Of a stretch of DNA of 64,000 nt, positions 8,673-16,861 are shown piece after piece. A program made the position numbers and the translations under genes. Numbering within the stretch: position 1 is the first letter of the stretch; every line of letters starts with the position of its first letter. Origin of the DNA: CAZROT01 sp964601895. Lineage in GTDB: Bacteria; Pseudomonadota; Gammaproteobacteria; Enterobacterales; Enterobacteriaceae. Under the pieces are notes generated by a model, which had not been told where the DNA came from, ran no database searches, and was given only the letters and a program-made list of their open reading frames with translations. Location of the stretch: positions 371,555 through 435,554 of the forward strand of contig CAZROT010000001.1 in the NCBI GenBank assembly GCA_964601895.1, given 5' to 3'.

Positions 8673-10070
8673 ATGAATCCACCGTTAATCATTAATCTGG
8701 GTATTTTCATCGCACTGCTATTATTTATCGCAAAAATCGGCGCTATAAAAAAATGGAATCTTTCGAAACAAATATTTCTCGGTCTGGTGACAGGTATAAT
8801 TTTTGGCTTAGGCCTGCAACTGGTTTATGGATCAGAAAACCTGGTGCTGCAAGAATCCATTCTCTGGTTCAATATTGTCGGTAATGGTTATGTAAATTTA
8901 TTACAAATGGTCGTTATCCCATTAGTTTTTGTTTCAATTTTAAGCGCAGTTGTTAAATTACCTGATACGTCATTGGCAATAAGCAAAATCAGTGTCTTGA
9001 CTATAGGTACGCTACTATTTACTACCGCAATTGCTGCACTGATTGGTATTTTTGTTACTCATCTTTTTGATCTGACTGCTGAGGGCTTAGTTCAAGGCAG
9101 CCAGGAAAACGCGCGTCTTTCAGTCATCAAAGAAAACTACCTGCATAAAGTGACCAATCTACATGTCCCTGAACTGATTCTGTCGTTTATTCCTAAAAAT
9201 CCTTTCGCAGATTTCACTGGCGCCAGCCCAACATCCATAATCAGTATCGTTATCTTTACCGCTTTTCTGGGAACAGCCGTATTACAGTTGTTAAAAGAAG
9301 ATAGAGAAAAAGGCCAGAAAATACTGCAGGCAATTGATATCCTGCAGGCATGGGTGATGAAACTTATTAAGCTAATCATAAAACTCACGCCCTATGGCAT
9401 CATGGCATTAATGACTAAAATCGTTGCTAGCTCTAATGCTCATGACATCCTGAAATTGGGTAGCTTCGCCGTTGCTTCTTATCTCGGTCTGGCTATGATA
9501 CTGATAGTTCATGCTTTATTGCTGTCTCTTACTGGCATTAACCCTGTCAGGTTTTTTAAAAAAATATGGCCAGTGTTAACCTTTGCGTTTACCAGTCGTT
9601 CCAGTGCTGCCAGTATTCCTTTAAATATTGAAACCCAGGTTCGCAGTCTCGGCATACCCGCTTCTATCGCCAGTTTTTCTGCTTCATTTGGTGCTACCAT
9701 TGGACAAAATGGTTGTGCCGGGCTTTATCCAGCCATGCTGGCAGTCATGGTTGCACCAACAGTCGGCATAAATCCTTTTGATATCGCCTGGATTATCACA
9801 CTGGTCGGTATTACAACGCTGAGCTCAGCAGGGGTGGCAGGTGTAGGCGGCGGTGCTACGTTTGCAGCGCTTATTGTGTTACCGGCTCTTAATCTACCCG
9901 TAACGCTGGTCGCTTTGTTAATTTCTATCGAGCCGCTTATTGATATGGGACGTACTGCGCTGAATGTCAGTGGTGCCATGACAGCAGGTACAATCACCAG
10001 CCAGCTTATGAAACAGACGGATCAGGCCATTTTCAATAATGATGAAACAGTAACACTGACAAATAACTAA
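8673..10070 (+). CDS. tcyP: L-cystine:proton symporter (sodium:dicarboxylate symporter family)
   Basis: A 465-residue carrier of the DAACS (glutamate/dicarboxylate symporter) family, matching E. coli TcyP (YdjN) in length and position next to ydjM. The start MNPPLIINLGIFIALLL leads into the first helix. Family hallmarks are a serine-rich re-entrant loop (FTSRSSAASIPLN), FGATIGQNGCAGLYPAML, AGVAGVGGGATFAALIVL and MGRTALNVSGAM. It imports cystine and related compounds. A good AGGAGG ribosome binding site sits at about 8660. In E. coli the gene is CysB-controlled; I see no box I would trust here. Confidence 0.93.
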   Translation: MNPPLIINLGIFIALLLFIAKIGAIKKWNLSKQIFLGLVTGIIFGLGLQLVYGSENLVLQESILWFNIVGNGYVNLLQMVVIPLVFVSILSAVVKLPDTSLAISKISVLTIGTLLFTTAIAALIGIFVTHLFDLTAEGLVQGSQENARLSVIKENYLHKVTNLHVPELILSFIPKNPFADFTGASPTSIISIVIFTAFLGTAVLQLLKEDREKGQKILQAIDILQAWVMKLIKLIIKLTPYGIMALMTKIVASSNAHDILKLGSFAVASYLGLAMILIVHALLLSLTGINPVRFFKKIWPVLTFAFTSRSSAASIPLNIETQVRSLGIPASIASFSASFGATIGQNGCAGLYPAMLAVMVAPTVGINPFDIAWIITLVGITTLSSAGVAGVGGGATFAALIVLPALNLPVTLVALLISIEPLIDMGRTALNVSGAMTAGTITSQLMKQTDQAIFNNDETVTLTNN

Positions 10071-10672
10071 CTGATAAAAGCGTTTAACATCAGAAAAAAT
10101 TAAAAAAATAATGTGCCATTAAATGTGCGTTCATTGAAATTAATTTGTAGTATTAAACGAAAACTTACCTGTAATTGTTAACAGGCTCAGGCACTGAAGG
10201 AAAAACAACCACGCATTTAAGGATGACATGGCGTTTGTCTGCTGCTTAAGCAGGCAATTAAAACTGAATGGAGTAAAATATCTTCTAATAGCTGAGCTCT
10301 ATCACAATTTTTATTTTTTCACTACTTAAACTAAGTATTATTCATTACACAATTAGTAAGAGACGCTTAATTAATAATCACCCTGTTTTTTTGGTTAATA
10401 GCCAGGCGTTAATCAATATTAACGCTATTATCAATATAGCTGTCATTAGACTTCTTGCGAAACTCGCTGCACAGAAGCTGTACGAGAAGGAACTGAATGC
10501 AGAATCTTCGTTTACATGAAATACATGGAGATCTGAGTAGCTTATCGACAACACATCGAATCTTTAGCTGTAAAGTTTGGCAAAAGGTCTATTGAATCAT
10601 CAGGAATTTTATTTATATGATTATCTTTTTGATAAGACAAAAAACTAAAAGCAGACAAGGGGAGTATCACGA
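10071..10672. other. Intergenic region between tcyP and manX
   Basis: About 600 A+T-rich bases without a credible gene. It contains a roughly 143-bp repeat (annotated at 10448-10590) and presumably the promoter of the mannose PTS operon toward its right end. I found no sigma-54 promoter of the kind that drives some mannose-family PTS operons. Confidence 0.6.
10448..10590. repeat. AGAC-ended interspersed repeat, copy A
   Basis: The segment starts AGACTTCTTGCGAAACT and ends AGTTTGGCAAAAGGTCT, an imperfect terminal inverted repeat of about 17 bp. Related copies occur at 33914-34050 and about 42657-42757, sharing ACTCGCTGC, TGTACG, GAAC and a TACATG-x-AATACATG-like core. ATT lies on both outer sides, a possible target duplication. 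It has no coding capacity and looks like a miniature, non-autonomous element or its remnant. Confidence 0.7.
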
Positions 10673-11644
10673 GTGAGTATAGCTGTCATCATCGGTACAC
10701 ATGGGGCTGCAGCAGAACAATTGCTGAAAACCGCCGAAATGATATTGGGTGAACAGGACAATGTTGCTTATATTGATTTCATCCCTGGTGAAAATGCCGA
10801 AACACTAATTGATAAATACAATAACAAGCTAACAAAATTAAATGCCAAAAAAGGCGTCCTGTTCCTCGTGGATACCTGGGGAGGCAGTCCGTTTAATGCG
10901 GCCAGCAGGGTGAGCACTGATAGAGCCGATTACGAAGTCGTCGCGGGTGTTAACATTCCAATGTTAATTGAAGTTTTTATGGCACGTGATGATAACCCTG
11001 AATTTTCTCAACTGGTTACCATTGCGGTAGAGGCTGGCAGTAACGGCGTTAAGGCGCTAAAAACACCGCGGCAGGACAATAAAAAACCTGCCGTCAGTCA
11101 GGCAACGGTAGCCACAGTTTCCAGTACTCCTGCTACTGCTAACTCCGATGCACATATGGAGATTGGGCTAGCGCGTATCGATGATCGCCTGATTCACGGA
11201 CAGGTGGCAACACGCTGGACAAAAGAAACCAATATCACACGCATTATTGTTGTGAGTGATGAAGTTGCCGCTGATCATGTGCGCAAAACACTGCTTACTC
11301 AGGTGGCCCCGCCCGGTATTACCGCACATGTCGTTGATATCGCAAAGGCCATACGCGTCTATAACAATCCTAAATATGCTAAAGATCGTGTGATGCTGCT
11401 GTTCACAGGTCCTGCTGATGTGCTTCGTCTGGTTGAAGCCGGGGTTAATATTACTTCAGTCAATATTGGTGGCATGGCTTTCCAGCAAGGTAAGATTCAG
11501 GTCAATAACGCTGTTTCTGTTAACCCGAAAGATATTGATGCATTTAAAAAGCTGGATGCACGTGGCATAGAACTGGAGGTTCGTAAGGTGGCTTCTGATA
11601 CCCGTTTAAAACTGATGGATATGATAAGCAAACTGAACACATAA
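10673..11644 (+). CDS. manX: PTS mannose-family transporter subunit IIAB
   Basis: A 323-residue fused IIA-IIB protein. The N-terminal IIA domain (about 1-130) carries the phosphorylated His in IIGTHGAAAEQ. An Ala/Thr/Pro-rich linker near 143-163 leads to the IIB domain, whose active His lies in RIDDRLIHGQVATRW. It passes phosphate from HPr to the sugar entering through ManY/ManZ. The start is GTG at 10673, decided by a strong GGGGAG ribosome binding site and by family length. It heads the operon manX-manY-manZ-yobD. Substrates in E. coli include mannose, glucose and amino sugars; chitin-type sugars would suit an insect host, but that is speculation. Confidence 0.97.
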   Translation: MSIAVIIGTHGAAAEQLLKTAEMILGEQDNVAYIDFIPGENAETLIDKYNNKLTKLNAKKGVLFLVDTWGGSPFNAASRVSTDRADYEVVAGVNIPMLIEVFMARDDNPEFSQLVTIAVEAGSNGVKALKTPRQDNKKPAVSQATVATVSSTPATANSDAHMEIGLARIDDRLIHGQVATRWTKETNITRIIVVSDEVAADHVRKTLLTQVAPPGITAHVVDIAKAIRVYNNPKYAKDRVMLLFTGPADVLRLVEAGVNITSVNIGGMAFQQGKIQVNNAVSVNPKDIDAFKKLDARGIELEVRKVASDTRLKLMDMISKLNT

Positions 11645-11737
11645 TTGCTGATAAAAGCGTAATCTGAGAAATGCAGATTTTTATTGTTCATAAAACTCAT
11701 AATAGCGTTATCTAATTTCTTACAAAGGAGAAGTACA

Positions 11738-12541
11738 ATGGAGATAACCACTCTTCAAATTGTGCTGATATTTATAGTAGCCTGTATTGCGGGGATTGAG
11801 TCTGTCCTCGATGAATTTCAGTTTCATCGGCCTTTAGTTGCCTGCACATTGATAGGTGCCATTCTTGGTAATATGGAAACTGGCATCATTATTGGTGGTA
11901 CGCTGGAAATGATCGCACTGGGCTGGATGAATGTTGGTGCTGCCGTTGCACCTGATGCCGCACTGGCTTCTATTATTTCTACCATTCTGGTAATTGCAGG
12001 TGGCCAGAGCGTTGGTGCGGGGATTGCACTGGCAATTCCACTCGCTGCTGCAGGCCAGGTACTTACCATTATTGTGCGTACGCTGACTGTCGCTTTTCAG
12101 CATGCAGCAGACAGCGCTGCTGAACGGGGAAGTTTAACTACCATCAGCTGGTTACACGTTTCTGCACTGCTGCTGCAGGCGATGCGCATTGCTCTCCCTG
12201 CCCTGGTTGTTGTGCTGTCTGTAGGAACCTCTGAAGTTCAGACAATCCTCAATTCTATTCCTGAAGTGGTTACCAGCGGACTTAACATTGCTGGCGGTAT
12301 GATTGTTGTGGTCGGTTACGCTATGGTTATCAATATGATGCGTGCTGGTTATCTGATGCCATTTTTCTATTTAGGCTTTGTTACTGCTGCTTTTACCAAT
12401 TTCAACCTGGTTGCATTAGGTGTTCTTGGTATCGTCATGGCAATTTTTTACATTCAACTCAGCCCGAAATATAACAAATCTCAGCCAGTACAGTCGGGCT
12501 CCACAGCAGTTCATAATGAGCTCGATAACGAATTAGATTAA
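11738..12541 (+). CDS. manY: PTS mannose-family transporter subunit IIC
   Basis: A 267-residue inner-membrane protein of the EII-Sor/mannose IIC family. Conserved segments include IVACIAGIESVLDEFQFHRPL near the N-terminus and GGTLEMIALGWMNVGAAVAPD. The start at 11738 (MEITTLQ) is fixed by an AAGGAGAAG ribosome binding site and by the family N-terminus; the frame is open 18 codons further upstream to 11684. It forms the sugar channel together with ManZ. It lies 93 bases after manX and 17 bases before manZ. Confidence 0.96.
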   Translation: MEITTLQIVLIFIVACIAGIESVLDEFQFHRPLVACTLIGAILGNMETGIIIGGTLEMIALGWMNVGAAVAPDAALASIISTILVIAGGQSVGAGIALAIPLAAAGQVLTIIVRTLTVAFQHAADSAAERGSLTTISWLHVSALLLQAMRIALPALVVVLSVGTSEVQTILNSIPEVVTSGLNIAGGMIVVVGYAMVINMMRAGYLMPFFYLGFVTAAFTNFNLVALGVLGIVMAIFYIQLSPKYNKSQPVQSGSTAVHNELDNELD

Positions 12542-12558
12542 TTGAGGATAATAAAAAA

Positions 12559-13404
12559 ATGGTTGATAACACAGCAACTGTAAAAAAACTCACCCCCAGT
12601 GATGTACGCTCTGTATTTATCCGTAGTAACTTTTTTCAGGGTTCGTGGAATTTCGAACGTATGCAGGCACTGGGATTCTGTTTTTCCATGGTACCCGTGA
12701 TTCGCCGCCTCTATCCGGAAAATTCTGCCGAACGCCAGCAGGCTATTAAACGTCATCTGGAATTTTTTAATACTCATCCGTATGTTGCGGCACCCATACT
12801 CGGTGTCACCATGGCAATGGAAGAACAGCGGGCTAATGGAGCTGCTGTTGACGATGCGGCTATCAATGGCATCAAAGTGGGTTTAATGGGCCCTCTGGCC
12901 GGCGTTGGCGATCCTATATTCTGGGGAACGGCCCGCCCGGTATTTGCTGCGTTAGGGGCCGGTATTGCCATGAGTGGCAGCCTGCTCGGCCCTATCCTGT
13001 TCTTTATGCTGTTCAATCTGACACGCCTGATAGTCCTGTACTATGGTGTGGCTTATGGCTATAAAAAAGGCACTGACATCGTTAACGATATGAGTGGTAA
13101 TTTTTTACAAAAACTGACTGAAGGTGCTTCCATTCTCGGCCTGTTTGTTATGGGTGCGTTAGTCAACAAATGGACACATGTTAACATTCCACTTGTTGTT
13201 TCTGAAATCACTAACCAGAGTGGCCAGACCGCAGTAACAACCGTGCAAACTATTCTTGATCAATTAATGCCAGGGCTTGTTCCTTTGCTCTTAACCTTTG
13301 GATGTATGTGGCTATTACGCCGCAAGGTGAATGCACTCTGGATTATTATGGGATTTTTTGCCATTGGCATTTTAGGATACTGGATTGGTTTCCTCGGGCT
13401 TTAG
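12559..13404 (+). CDS. manZ: PTS mannose-family transporter subunit IID
   Basis: A 281-residue IID subunit. Typical segments are RSNFFQGSWNFERMQALGF near residues 22-40, PVIRRLYP, and the highly conserved GLMGPLAGVGDPIFWGT near 109-125. The C-terminal half is hydrophobic. Together with ManY it forms the membrane complex of the mannose PTS, which in E. coli also serves as an entry route for phage lambda DNA and some bacteriocins. It has 17 bases of spacing from manY and is intact. Confidence 0.97.
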   Translation: MVDNTATVKKLTPSDVRSVFIRSNFFQGSWNFERMQALGFCFSMVPVIRRLYPENSAERQQAIKRHLEFFNTHPYVAAPILGVTMAMEEQRANGAAVDDAAINGIKVGLMGPLAGVGDPIFWGTARPVFAALGAGIAMSGSLLGPILFFMLFNLTRLIVLYYGVAYGYKKGTDIVNDMSGNFLQKLTEGASILGLFVMGALVNKWTHVNIPLVVSEITNQSGQTAVTTVQTILDQLMPGLVPLLLTFGCMWLLRRKVNALWIIMGFFAIGILGYWIGFLGL

Positions 13405-13417
13405 TCTTCTGGCAGGC

Positions 13418-13438
13418 AACCGCAGATAGCCTGCGGTT
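13418..13438 (+). terminator. Stem-loop after manZ (attenuator-like)
   Basis: AACCGCAG-ATAGC-CTGCGGTT forms a perfect 8-bp stem immediately after the manZ stop and before yobD. No T-tract follows, so it is more likely an mRNA-stabilising or attenuating hairpin than a full terminator. Confidence 0.45.
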
Positions 13439-13461
13439 ATTGACGTTCTCTGGAGTTACCG

Positions 13462-13917
13462 GTGCTGGCAGTTGACATCATCTTAACTATCCTGATATTG
13501 CTATGTCTGGTTTTTTTTCTTTATGAAAAACTGCTTGTAAATTTCATTCATGGAAAAACACGGCTCAGGATAGCGCTTAAACGCAAAAACAAACTTGACT
13601 GTCTTATTTTTGTCAGCTTAACCGGCATACTGATTTACGCTAATATCTCTTCAAAAGCTCTCGTACTGACTGACTGGCTACTGCTCGGGCTGGCGCTGAT
13701 GTCTATCTGCTTCTTCTGTATTCGCTCACCGGAATTATGCTTTAAAGACACAGGCTTTTTTTATGTCGGTATTTTCATTCGCTATAATCAAATAACAAGC
13801 ATAAACCTGTCTGAAGATGGCATTCTGGTCATCACTCTGGAAAAGCGGCGGCTGCTTATTCATGTCTCCCGGCTGGATTCCCTCGAAAAAATCTATCATT
13901 TTCTCCTTGAAAATTAA
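13462..13917 (+). CDS. yobD: YobD family (DUF986) inner-membrane protein
   Basis: A 151-residue protein with two or three hydrophobic segments near the N-terminus (VDIILTILILLCLVFFL; LIFVSLTGILIYANI; LLLGLALMSICFFCI), followed by a soluble tail with the family-like sequence INLSEDGILVITLEKRRLLI. It matches E. coli YobD (152 residues), which also follows manXYZ. The start is GTG at 13462 with a TGGAG ribosome binding site nine bases upstream. The function of the family is not established; the fixed link to manXYZ suggests an accessory role for the mannose PTS. Confidence 0.88.
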   Translation: MLAVDIILTILILLCLVFFLYEKLLVNFIHGKTRLRIALKRKNKLDCLIFVSLTGILIYANISSKALVLTDWLLLGLALMSICFFCIRSPELCFKDTGFFYVGIFIRYNQITSINLSEDGILVITLEKRRLLIHVSRLDSLEKIYHFLLEN

Positions 13918-14243
13918 TAAAAAACAACACTGCTATTCATAATTCAGGGCTGCCTGCGCTGCAAAAATTACTTTCATTACTTAGCTACCTTCCTGCTGAT
14001 TTTTATCCCCAACAGCAGCAGAATTTTTGACCAACTCTGCACCAGGGTTTACTAAATTAGTAAACAGGATGTTAAATAAAGGCAGAAATGGCTTTATAGT
14101 TACTGTTAATTTTTTCGACTGGGCAGCGTCAGTACAATAGCATCTGCAATCCCTCATTACTTACTGACGGGTTTGTAGTTATTGCGATAAACATTAGCGC
14201 ACTGAACTCTGCGACAGCGTCACTCTGAACACAGGAGTCTTAT
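13918..14243. other. Intergenic region before the DUF1003 gene
   Basis: A 326-base gap with no credible ORF. It holds a perfect operator-like palindrome at 14047-14065 and presumably the promoter of the DUF1003 gene. Confidence 0.55.
14047..14065. promoter_or_regulatory. Perfect 19-bp operator-like palindrome
   Basis: GTTTACTA-AAT-TAGTAAAC is a perfect 8+8 bp inverted repeat with a three-base centre, about 180 bases before the DUF1003 start. The form suits a dimeric repressor, but I do not recognise the regulator. No T-tract follows, so a terminator is unlikely. Confidence 0.4.
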
Positions 14244-14771
14244 ATGAATAAAGATAGCGTTATACCACAGGATAAAAAATTTCGTTTGTATCGTCCACTA
14301 AGAGGAATAGCAAATACATTTGGTGATCAATGGTTTGCCCTGAAGGCCGAAGCATTCGCGCGATTTTTTGGCACCCCTGCTTTTCTTGTCGGGCAAACCG
14401 TGGTGGTGACGGTGTGGATTTACCTCAACAGCGCTGAGTTCACTCAATTCGATCCCTATCCTTTCATTCTGCTTAATCTGGCATTTAGTCTGCAGGCGGC
14501 CTATGCTGCACCGTTAATATTACTCGCGCAAACACGTCAGGCAGATCGTGATCATGCCCATTCTCTGGCCGATGCCAGGCATAGAGAAGATTTAAATGAC
14601 GAAATGGCTAAACGACAGACAATCATAGAGCAGCATTCTGAGCAGCTGTTCGCGTTACTGCAACAAAATACCGAGTTAACCGTGTCGACCAGACAGATGG
14701 CAGAGCGTATCGAAGCGCTCACAGCCGAGCTAACGCGGCATGCTACCCATAGCAATCAAAGGAATACCTGA
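14244..14771 (+). CDS. DUF1003 family membrane protein
   Basis: A 175-residue protein. Residues about 20-115 carry the DUF1003 pattern: a charged start, then two membrane segments, with typical FNL-like sequence YPFILLNLAFSLQAAYAAPLILLAQTRQ. This is followed by RQADRDHA and a hydrophilic tail likely to form a coiled coil (MAKRQTIIEQHSEQLFALLQ). An ACAGGAG ribosome binding site precedes ATG 14244. The family has no settled biochemical role. It stands alone between yobD and a transposase relic, at the left border of the accessory region. Confidence 0.8.
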   Translation: MNKDSVIPQDKKFRLYRPLRGIANTFGDQWFALKAEAFARFFGTPAFLVGQTVVVTVWIYLNSAEFTQFDPYPFILLNLAFSLQAAYAAPLILLAQTRQADRDHAHSLADARHREDLNDEMAKRQTIIEQHSEQLFALLQQNTELTVSTRQMAERIEALTAELTRHATHSNQRNT

Positions 14772-14811
14772 GAACAATGCAGTCTTTAGCGACAGGAGGA
14801 TTTTTGAAAGA

Positions 14812-15045
14812 ATGATGTCATTAAAATGCCTGTTTCCCGCTCAACCACATCCTGGTATTGCTGCAGCAAAGCTTAGCGCTAAAAGTGCTGATGCGCAAAA
14901 AACCGGCATCGCTATCAGGGCCTGTTTTCAAAACAGGCTTCACAGTCATAAAGTGGCGAGAAAACCTGTTATTTATATTGACGAAAGTGGTTTTGCCTGC
15001 AACAGGCTACACTGTTATGGCAGACAGAAGTCGCTGACGCCATGA
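14812..15045 (+). pseudogene. IS630-type transposase relic
   Basis: A short frame whose last third reads FQNRLHSHKVARKPVIYIDE followed by SGFA and, after an apparent deletion, RLHCYG. The segment KPVIYIDESGFA is the DDE-domain beta-strand typical of IS630/Tc1-like bacterial transposases, where the first catalytic Asp lies in this block and HGY...RCYG-like sequence follows. The rest of the transposase is missing or unrecognisable, and I found no inverted ends. It is a decayed insertion sequence at the edge of the effector-like gene cluster. Confidence 0.65.
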
Positions 15046-15325
15046 TGTCGGGCATGCAGTATTTTAATTAAATTTATAAAGAATCAATTTTATATTAAAT
15101 TTTTATATCGATTTATAAAAAATCAATAATAAAAAATATGGCTATATTATTTTATATATGAAATAAAGCTCACTATTTCCAGACATTCATAACCACAGGG
15201 CTATTAACAGAAGTGTTAAACAGTGGGCCCTCGAAGATTTTACTGATTGTCAGGTATAGAGCTGGTCAAGGAAATGTCAGCGTTTTTTGAAAGCGATTCA
15301 TAATAAAAATGATCGGTGAATAAAA
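15046..15325. other. A+T-rich leader of the IQ/kinase-like gene
   Basis: 280 very A+T-rich bases with repeated ATTTATAAA-like words, between the transposase relic and the 496-residue protein. It must contain that gene's promoter. No ORF is convincing. Confidence 0.5.
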
Positions 15326-16816
15326 ATGACCAATATCAATAATAATAGTACCAGGCTGAAGAGCACTGACATCAATACAGTTAATGATCTTTCTTCTCAG
15401 ACAACGAATAAAACGACTCCCTATTCCCTATTCAGCCACGCAACAGACATACATAACAATACCGGCTCCATTTCTGGTAATACAAAAAAGTTGTTATCAA
15501 CATTGCTAAATAACATAACTATCAGCTTTGCAGAAAATGTAAAAGTTATAAAAAATAGTATCCCCAATTTTATGCAGTCGTTCTTCCGGGCTTCCCCTGC
15601 ACCATCGCAGGAAAAAGTACAGGAAATTCACGATACTTTCGTTGATCATTTAATAGATGTAGCAGCAAAAAAGCAGACGGCATCGGCTCATGATGCTCCT
15701 GAGCAAAAATCAATGGCAAAAGAGGCTGCAGCGAAGACAATTCAACGTGCTTTTCGTACTCATCGTGAAAAGATTACAGATGCAAAAGTTAACAGTCAGG
15801 GGTATACCAGGCTGACCTATAGCGGCAATCGTCCTGATGAAAAAGGCAAAGAATATTATTTGCGTATGGATCCTGCAGGAGCAGGATTGACTAAAGATCG
15901 TGTTGTCTATCGTCCCGTTAATAAACCTGCACATGCCGCCAGAGGTGCATTTAAACAGCTTGAACATGTTGATGATAAAAAATTTAAAAGAGATAAACAC
16001 GGTGGCATTGTATACGATGCTAATGGTAAGGCACAGGTCATCCGCCCCTCCCGATTCGTTTCGCTTACCCCTGTTGAGAAAGAAAGTAATTTTAGCAGGG
16101 AGGGAAAAGTCAATAATAATGATTTACGGGGTACGAGTACTATCATTTATAATAGAGTCGTCGATGACAGGCTCATGATTGCCCCCGATGCCGGTAAAGA
16201 AGTGATGCAAATTTCACCTGACGGATATATAACAGAGCTGAAGACGCTTAAATTCAGTGCCTTCCAGCAGGCATTGAAAGATCTGGAAAAACTACATAAC
16301 AGAAAAACATTTCTGATCGATATCACGCCGCGGAATATGGCTTATAAAGAAGAACAAAACCAGGTTAACCTCATTGATATAGATGGCAGAATGAGTCAGT
16401 CTTCCGGCTATGATAAGATTAACTTTGGGAGTGGTACCAGCACGAAGGAGTTATTGGAACATTACGATTCTCTTAGTGAAAAGCCCGGTAAAGCAGCACT
16501 CGAAAAGCTCCATGAGCTCCTCACGATATGGGATAATTATGCTTTTCTTGCCAGTAGCATCATGATAACGACGGAAAATCCTGCGTTGCAGGACGCTATC
16601 ATTGCACCTGAAGAGGTGGACGAAGATTCCGGACTGGTTAAAGGGGGTCTTCTCAATGAGAGAAATAGCGACCTGTTTAAAACATGGATTAACGGCCATG
16701 TCAAAGAAGAATATCGCAAAGATATCGACACACTTCTTCGTAATCCGGGTAACTTTTTTTTGAATCCACCTGACAGCTGGCCATTACCATTATCAGAAAT
16801 GTTGTTATTTACCTGA
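15326..16816 (+). CDS. Putative secreted effector with IQ motif and kinase-like motifs
   Basis: A 496-residue protein that I do not recognise as a named gene. The first 130 residues are Asn/Ser/Thr-rich and low in structure, as in type III secreted proteins. Residues 139-149 (IQRAFRTHREK) fit the IQ consensus (IQ-x3-R-x4-K) used for calmodulin binding in eukaryotes. Residues 311-354 resemble a protein-kinase catalytic region: helix FQQALKDLEKLHN, catalytic-loop-like IDITPRN (Asp332, Asn337) and DFG-like LIDIDG (Asp351 or Asp353). Small kinase effectors such as OspG and NleH have this kind of core. A glycine loop and the ATP-binding Lys were not identified. It lies between an IS630 relic and a convergent enhancin-like gene. 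Kinase activity and secretion are inferences. Confidence 0.7.
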   Translation: MTNINNNSTRLKSTDINTVNDLSSQTTNKTTPYSLFSHATDIHNNTGSISGNTKKLLSTLLNNITISFAENVKVIKNSIPNFMQSFFRASPAPSQEKVQEIHDTFVDHLIDVAAKKQTASAHDAPEQKSMAKEAAAKTIQRAFRTHREKITDAKVNSQGYTRLTYSGNRPDEKGKEYYLRMDPAGAGLTKDRVVYRPVNKPAHAARGAFKQLEHVDDKKFKRDKHGGIVYDANGKAQVIRPSRFVSLTPVEKESNFSREGKVNNNDLRGTSTIIYNRVVDDRLMIAPDAGKEVMQISPDGYITELKTLKFSAFQQALKDLEKLHNRKTFLIDITPRNMAYKEEQNQVNLIDIDGRMSQSSGYDKINFGSGTSTKELLEHYDSLSEKPGKAALEKLHELLTIWDNYAFLASSIMITTENPALQDAIIAPEEVDEDSGLVKGGLLNERNSDLFKTWINGHVKEEYRKDIDTLLRNPGNFFLNPPDSWPLPLSEMLLFT

Positions 16817-16861
16817 CACTGTGCCCGCTCCCAGAAAATTGCTGTCCTGTCAACCGACGTC

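Noticed and set aside
10071..10672. Sigma-54 promoter for manXYZ
   Set aside because: No GG-N10-GC element with the right flanks was seen.
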